Origin: JAJZMA01 sp021850405
Lineage (GTDB): Bacteria > Chloroflexota > Dormibacteria > Aeolococcales > Aeolococcaceae
Direction of reading: 5' to 3'
DNA length: 26,789 nucleotides
Assembly: GCA_027365835.1 (NCBI GenBank)
Contig: DAHXLU010000005.1
Span: 1 to 26,789, forward strand
Below are positions 22,216 to 26,789 of this stretch, piece by piece (position 1 is the first letter of the stretch; each line of letters opens with the position of its first letter). The notes below the pieces were generated by a model. The model searched no databases and was not told the DNA's origin. It saw nothing but the letters and a program-made list of their open reading frames with translations. The translations under genes and the position numbers were made by a program.

Positions 22216-23430
22216 TTACCGCCTGCGGCGCGGGCGAAAACTCATCTTGCGGGTAACCATGTGCTCTTCGGCGCTCAGCTTTCCTTCCAGCTCCTTCCAT
22301 TCTCCAGTGGAGATGAGCAGTTCTGAGTCCAAGGCTGGAAGTGCTGGTGCGCCCAGGCGGCGCAGCTTGCGCCACTGGTCGCCATCCTTTTCCGTCAGGA
22401 AAGTGACCGCTTTGCCAGCCTGGCCGTTTCTGGCGGTTCTGCCAACCCGGTGGGTAAGCCACTGGGGGGTGTCAGGGAGTTCGTAGTTCACTACCAGCCC
22501 TACCTGCGAGACATCCAGTCCCCGGGCGGCCACATTGGTGGCTACCAGTACTTCGGCCCTTCCGCTACGGAACTCTCTCATCTCGTGGTCGCGTGCATTC
22601 TGCGAGAGATTTCCCTGCAGCTCTGCGGTGGCGTGTCCCCGCGTTGTCAGCTCGTGTGCCAGTTTCCGTGCTCCCCACTTGGTCTTGTGGAAGACTATGG
22701 CTGAAGTACGGTGCTGCTTCAGCAGATTGCTCAACGCATCGACCTTGGTGGCCGAGGTTACCTGAAGGACCCCATGCTCGAGCATTGTCTCTGCCTGTGG
22801 TTCCACACTGAACCGCATAGGGTTGACAAGGTGGCGCTCAATCATCCGCTGCACCCATTGGGGCATCGTGGCTGAAGCGAGCACAGTCTGTCGGGCGGTG
22901 CCATTGATGGAGGCTGGAATCATGGAGAGGATCTTTTCCACGTCGTGGGCAAATCCCTGGTCGAACATTTCGTCTGCCTCGTCCAGGACCATGTAGCCGA
23001 CATTCTTGAGGATGAGCTCCCGTCTTGCAATCAGATCCAGGATCCGGCCCGGGCATCCAGTGACAACATCAGGGGATGAATGGAGAGCGGTAAGCTGGGA
23101 ACCATATCCAACCCCACCCATGAGCAACGCACGGCGCAGCTGCGGGTCCAGATACCCAATAACCGAATCGATCTGGGAGGCAAGCTCCCTGGTCGGCGCG
23201 ATCAGCAGCGTCCTTGGACCACCATTCTGGTGTCCTTTCAGTTTCTCCACCAGTGGTATCGCGAATGCGAGTGTCTTGCCAGATCCGGTGGGTGCCTGGA
23301 TTACCACATCGTGTCCAGCCATGATGTCTGGAAGACACTGCGACTGAACTGCGTTTGGCTCTGTTATCTGTTCACGGCGCAGAGCCTCCTGGGTGCGCGC
23401 GCTAACGCCAAGCTCTAAAAAGCTGTTCAT
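22216..23430 (-). CDS. DEAD-box ATP-dependent RNA helicase
   Basis: 404 residues. Unwinds short RNA duplexes for ribosome assembly or mRNA turnover. All core motifs are present: the Q motif with the preceding FLELGVSARTQEAL (4-17), I APTGSGKT (46-53), Ia PTRELA (79-84), GG, Ib-like CPGRILDL (126-133), II DEAD (150-153), III SAT (186-188), V VATNVAARGLD, and VI HRVGRTARNG. The C-terminal extension is short and ends in a basic RPRRRR cluster that likely binds RNA. The N-terminus and length fit RhlE/CshA-like helicases; the exact subgroup is uncertain, so no symbol is given. The start is ATG 23430 with AGGA four bases upstream. It is divergent from the penicillin-binding protein gene. Confidence 0.93.
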   Translation of the reverse strand: MNSFLELGVSARTQEALRREQITEPNAVQSQCLPDIMAGHDVVIQAPTGSGKTLAFAIPLVEKLKGHQNGGPRTLLIAPTRELASQIDSVIGYLDPQLRRALLMGGVGYGSQLTALHSSPDVVTGCPGRILDLIARRELILKNVGYMVLDEADEMFDQGFAHDVEKILSMIPASINGTARQTVLASATMPQWVQRMIERHLVNPMRFSVEPQAETMLEHGVLQVTSATKVDALSNLLKQHRTSAIVFHKTKWGARKLAHELTTRGHATAELQGNLSQNARDHEMREFRSGRAEVLVATNVAARGLDVSQVGLVVNYELPDTPQWLTHRVGRTARNGQAGKAVTFLTEKDGDQWRKLRRLGAPALPALDSELLISTGEWKELEGKLSAEEHMVTRKMSFRPRRRR

Positions 23431-24013
23431 GATTCCTGGTTCCCTTATCGGCCACTGCCGAACGTCCCCTCAAAAAGTGCCGGTTCTTGAGGACACCGCT
23501 TTTGCGGATGAGGGGGATCACCAAGAGGCATGCTTCTCATATAGAAGCAGGGCTAGTGTACCTGATCCCGGGGAAAAAGTGTTGAAAGTACTTTCCGGGT
23601 GGGCCTGCAGCCCCCCGGCAGTGCGTATGAAGCGGTACAGGTGGTGGTCTTTCCATGCTGTATGCGGAGGCTGCTGTCTGGAGGGTGCTTCATTCGCCGC
23701 CACTCCCCAGGCCTCCACCGGCTGCCGTCGCTCGGATTTATCTGACCGGCGTGCTTTAATTGTGGTGCTGGACGTAAGACTTGCCTGGCATGACAGGCTG
23801 CTTGCGGTTTTTTTGGGGTTTGGTAGTGCCGGGGAGTATAAGGTTTCCAGGGGGATGGCCCAGCCTGACTGTAACCCTGGGCCGTCCGGAACCGTTTTTC
23901 TGGGAAAGACAGGGACAGATGTTTCATCCATATAAGGTCGCTTGGTGTTCTGGCTGGACTGGCGCCATTGTCTGCACGAGGCGAGCTATTTACAGCAAGG
24001 TGGGAAGCAGCTA
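23431..24013. other. 583-base divergent intergenic region
   Basis: Between the DEAD-box helicase (minus) and the penicillin-binding protein (plus). It holds a small hairpin, GCTTCT at 23532-23537 and AGAAGC at 23543-23548. Open frames exist on both strands but look compositionally random and match nothing I know. TATAAG hexamers occur at about 23838 and 23932 on the plus strand without fitting -35 hexamers. The length would suit a structured 5' leader for the helicase or the penicillin-binding protein, but I cannot demonstrate one. Confidence 0.45.
23997..24004 (+). promoter_or_regulatory. ribosome binding site supporting GTG 24014
   Basis: AAGGTGGG, one mismatch from AAGGAGGG, nine bases before GTG 24014. 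It favours this start over the upstream TTG 23942 or GTG 23945, which give an unusual N-terminus. Confidence 0.5.
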
Positions 24014-26254
24014 GTGGCAGGATCCAGAACGGCAGGTGGAGATGCGCGCGCGCGACGGGCTGCACGACGTGCACACATGCACGCCCCCCGGCCGACGCGC
24101 AGGAGGCATCAGCGCCGGTGGAAGGCGTTGGCGGCGCTCATTGTCGTGGTCGTTGCTACCATTGCCATTGGGGGCAATACGCTGGGGATGACCTTTGCAG
24201 GCCTGGCGCCAGGCAGTCTGCCGCAGCCCCGGCAGTTTGCAGCCGATTCACTGGTATATGATCGTACCGGCCTGCTCATTGCCGACCTGCATCCGTCTGG
24301 GCAGTCCCGAATCCCGGTAGCGCTGGACCAGATCTCGCCGTGGGTGCCCAAGGCGATTGTTTCGGTTGAGGATGCCAGCTTCTGGACCAGTGGTGCTGTC
24401 GATCCGATCCGGATCCTTTCGTCTGCTGTGCACGATCTGGCGCATTCCAGTTCGCTTCAGGGTGCAAGCACCATCCCCATGCAGCTTGCCAAGATCTGGT
24501 ATCTGACAGATAACCGCTCAATCTCCTACAAGCTCTCTGAGATAGCGCTCGGCTCCAAGCTGATAGCGACACTTCCAAGGACCACCATACTTGACAGCTA
24601 CCTGAATGACATTTTTTACGGAGAGGGGGCTACTGGGATCCAGTCAGCATCGCTGGTCTACTTTGGTGTGCCCGCATCCAAACTGGATCTGGCCCAGTCG
24701 GCGCTTATTGCTGGCCTCCCCAACTCTCCTACGGCGCTGGATCCCTATGCATATCCGGCGGCAGCAAAGGCGCGTCAGATGGTGGTGCTGCAGGCTATGG
24801 TGAAGAGTGGAGACATAACCCAGGCCCAGGAGCAGGCGGCAGCCGCTGAACCGCTCCATTACCAGGTAAGCCCAACTCTCAATATGGATCTGGCGCCAGC
24901 GTTTGTGGCAAGGGTTGCGGCCCAGGTCAGCAGCACCCTTGGTCTGGATCCAGAGACCGCGGGGCTTACGATCCACTCGACTCTTTTGTATGGAATGCAG
25001 GTCACCGAACAGAGGATGGTTAACCAGAAGGTGGCGGAGCATCGCTACCAGAACCTTACTGATGCCGCTGCCATCAGTCTTCTGCCTACCAATGGCCAGG
25101 TGGTAGCCTATGTTTCAGGTGCAACCGGGGCACCCGGATCCAATTACGACATGGTGTCGGTACCTCGCTCCCCTGGCTCCGAGTTTAAGCTCTTTACCTA
25201 TCCGACCGCGTTTGCTGAACGACGGGCCACGATGCTGACACCGGTTCTGGATGGTCCCTTTGTGCTACCTACCGGTGGTGGCCCTAATGGGCAGGGTCCC
25301 TGGGCACCCCTGGACTACAGCCAGACCTGGCAAGGAGTTGTGCCTCTCGATGTGGCGTTTGGAAACTCACTGAACATTCCGGCGATAAAGACTGAGTTAC
25401 TGGCGGGAGTGCCCAACGTCGTTGAGACTGCAAGGCGCCTTGGGGTTACGACCCTGAATCAGCCGCTTGATACATATACCCCAAGTCTTACCCTTGGCAC
25501 TTTCCCTGTTCCTCTGTGGGAGATGGCCCAGGCGGCCTCTGCCTATGCAGACCAGGGACTGCTGCATCCTACAACTTTTGTTATTTCTGTGGAAAACGGC
25601 AGTGGGCGGAACATCTGGCCAGCACCATCTCCTGGGAAGCAGGTTATAGACCCAGGGGTTGCCTATATTGTCAATACAATCCTGGAGAACAACAATAACC
25701 GGGTTCTGGAGTTTGGTCAGGATATGGTGGTGCCTGGGCATCTCACCTCGGTCAAGACCGGTACCAGTGCAAATTACATTGACAATACCGCAGTCGGCTG
25801 GACCCCAAGCTTCCTCACCGGCGTCTGGGTCGGGAACACCAATGCCAGTCCGATGGTGGATGTAAATGGAATTACCGGGGCAGGTTCGTTGTGGGTAGAG
25901 ATCATGAAATATGGTCTTGGCAATACGCCTGATCACTGGTGGCCCAAGCCCTCAGATGTGGTCATGGAGACTTACGGCGGGCAGGTTGGCGCATTCCTTC
26001 TGGGGACCAGCCCTGCTACCGGAGAAGCACCACTTACGAGCAGCACTCTGGCAGAACTGGAGGCAGCACCAGTCAATCCAGTCAGCAATGTCCTGTACAA
26101 TCCCACCGGTGGCCCGGGCACCCAGGCAACCGGCACTACCAACGTGCGCTACTCAGGCAACTGCAGGTACTGGACCTATAACGGCGGAAACTATTACTGG
26201 TGTGGTAGCGGCATGTCCTCGTATCCCGGCGATCCTGGTCCTGCTCCATCCTGA
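24014..26254 (+). CDS. class A penicillin-binding protein (transglycosylase/transpeptidase) with altered GT51 motifs
   Basis: 746 residues from GTG 24014; a TTG at 23942 would add 24. A basic N-terminus (RRAARRAHMHAPRPTRRRHQ) precedes one anchor helix (about 38-56). The GT51 glycosyltransferase domain (about 85-260) has VSVEDASFWTSGAVD with catalytic Glu119, QGASTIPMQLAK, YKLSEIALGSKL and ILDSYLNDIFYGEGATGI. The usual His of EDxxFxxHxG is Ser126, and STITQQ is STIPMQ. The transpeptidase domain (about 335-620) is complete: SEFK with Ser389/Lys392, SLN with Ser452/Asn454, KTGT with Lys581. It polymerises and crosslinks peptidoglycan outside the membrane. The tail has two cysteines framing an aromatic cluster (CRYWTYNGGNYYWC). 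The transferase is probably active since the glutamates remain, but the changes are notable. Confidence 0.9.
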   Translation: MAGSRTAGGDARARRAARRAHMHAPRPTRRRHQRRWKALAALIVVVVATIAIGGNTLGMTFAGLAPGSLPQPRQFAADSLVYDRTGLLIADLHPSGQSRIPVALDQISPWVPKAIVSVEDASFWTSGAVDPIRILSSAVHDLAHSSSLQGASTIPMQLAKIWYLTDNRSISYKLSEIALGSKLIATLPRTTILDSYLNDIFYGEGATGIQSASLVYFGVPASKLDLAQSALIAGLPNSPTALDPYAYPAAAKARQMVVLQAMVKSGDITQAQEQAAAAEPLHYQVSPTLNMDLAPAFVARVAAQVSSTLGLDPETAGLTIHSTLLYGMQVTEQRMVNQKVAEHRYQNLTDAAAISLLPTNGQVVAYVSGATGAPGSNYDMVSVPRSPGSEFKLFTYPTAFAERRATMLTPVLDGPFVLPTGGGPNGQGPWAPLDYSQTWQGVVPLDVAFGNSLNIPAIKTELLAGVPNVVETARRLGVTTLNQPLDTYTPSLTLGTFPVPLWEMAQAASAYADQGLLHPTTFVISVENGSGRNIWPAPSPGKQVIDPGVAYIVNTILENNNNRVLEFGQDMVVPGHLTSVKTGTSANYIDNTAVGWTPSFLTGVWVGNTNASPMVDVNGITGAGSLWVEIMKYGLGNTPDHWWPKPSDVVMETYGGQVGAFLLGTSPATGEAPLTSSTLAELEAAPVNPVSNVLYNPTGGPGTQATGTTNVRYSGNCRYWTYNGGNYYWCGSGMSSYPGDPGPAPS

Positions 26255-26789
26255 GTTCTGCGTAGTGCGGAGGCCGGGTGAACTTTCCGTCGCCCCACGC
26301 GGCCCGTATGGTGACAAGCGATAGCCCGGAGCCCTGTGGATGGGGTGGGGAGCGACAGGGACACAGCAAAGTGTCAGCTGGTGTGGGGCACAGACCAGTA
26401 GCACCAGTTCTCATCTGAAAACAGCTTCGGCCGTGTTCGCAGGGGCAATCACCTCAGGGCTCTTTGACAACTTTGAACTTCTCCCATGCGCGCGTAGCCA
26501 GTACCGGGTTGTAGGCACTGGAGGTAGCCTGTTTTAGCGAGCCTGGCCGTGTTCTTGCCTCTTTTCCATCTCTGCGGTTGCCGTGTGGAGGAGGCTATGC
26601 GATATCGTGGGCATTTGTGCCTTCGAACAATCTGCGCATAATTATGAAAGTACCCGCGATAATTATTCAAAGTACCCGAAAAAGGGGTCAGATTAGAGCG
26701 TCGATTTCTTCAGGAATTTACTGGCATTGCGTCAGGCTTGCTGGCCCGGCTTTTCCCTCCCTGTGCTGAGCGGTATTTCCTCATTGAGT
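26255..26789. other. 535-base terminal region, no gene supported
   Basis: This follows the penicillin-binding protein gene to the window edge. Short frames on both strands show no family features. The composition becomes AT-richer around 26636-26680, where a short tandem repeat lies. A gene may begin beyond the edge. No hairpin with a T-run follows the stop at 26254. Confidence 0.45.
26638..26678. repeat. two tandem copies of ATAATTAT-NN-AAAGTACCCG
   Basis: ATAATTAT at 26638-26645 and 26659-26666 are each followed by one or two bases and AAAGTACCCG (26647-26656 and 26669-26678). The period is about 21-22 bases, two helical turns. AAAAAGGGGTCAGATTAGAG follows. Multiple short repeats near a border are typical of IS21-type element ends, and also of regulator sites; no transposase is visible here. 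Confidence 0.45.

Noticed and set aside
23393..24074. Three 137-180 codon frames on both strands in the helicase-PBP gap
   Set aside because: Mutually overlapping, random-looking composition, no recognisable family and no ribosome sites. Kept only as an unexplained gap.
26136..26670. Short frames after the PBP gene on both strands
   Set aside because: They overlap each other and the PBP end, and show no motif or ribosome site. I could not tie them to a transposase despite the repeat nearby.
1..26789. CRISPR array, rRNA, or a defence island
   Set aside because: No regularly spaced repeats, no rRNA-like stretches and no nuclease or defence genes beyond the toxin-antitoxin modules were seen.

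Overview
The window is a stretch of a GC-rich bacterial chromosome. The gene content is mostly housekeeping, with an accessory patch of toxin-antitoxin genes and mobile-element remnants at the left end. GTG starts are common, stop/start overlaps (GTGA, TAGTG) are frequent, and several genes look leaderless. Three proteins resemble families I know best from Actinobacteriota, Chloroflexota and Dormibacterota-like lineages: the cytochrome b, the MMPL transporter and the two-domain YbjQ-like protein. The phylum is an inference; the sequence here does not settle it.

Left accessory region (1-3470). The window opens in the C-terminus of an IS630-family transposase, followed at once by a small membrane protein with a PH-like tail. 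Next, on the minus strand, come a ribbon-helix-helix antitoxin and the N-terminal stub of a Doc/Fic-type toxin, joined by a GTGA overlap. Then comes an intact hipBA module (HipA kinase toxin, HipB repressor) with a readable promoter whose spacer is a perfect palindrome. hipBA lies between two diverged direct repeats of about 195 bp. The right repeat contains the 3' half of a complete tRNA-Thr(CGT) gene and the left one a decayed copy of that half. This is the layout expected of a small island inserted at a tRNA gene.

Membrane and export block (3612-6995, minus strand). An ICMT-like membrane methyltransferase, an ABC ATPase and an ABC-2 permease overlap one another and form an operon. A 230-residue three-helix membrane protein of unknown function follows.

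Middle (7203-16797). A plus-strand gene of unknown function has its own near-leaderless promoter. A long minus-strand run follows, in transcription order: MMPL exporter, a small two-helix protein overlapping its stop, a SulP/STAS anion transporter, a cytochrome b6-like protein, heme A synthase, and an unusual DedA-RDD-ArsR-HTH fusion.

Purine block (16816-20589). purA and purB overlap by GTGA and encode the two steps IMP to adenylosuccinate to AMP. A divergent gene encodes a CBS-less IMPDH/GMP-reductase-family enzyme. If it is a GMP reductase, the three genes together would convert GMP to AMP.

Right part (20915-26789). A tandem YbjQ-like protein with a 57-residue gene upstream, a DEAD-box RNA helicase, and a divergent class A penicillin-binding protein with altered glycosyltransferase motifs. 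The final 535 bases hold no gene I can support, but contain a short tandem repeat that may be the edge of a mobile element. I saw no CRISPR array and no rRNA. The best candidates for something undescribed are the DedA-RDD-HTH fusion and the tRNA-anchored hipBA cassette.
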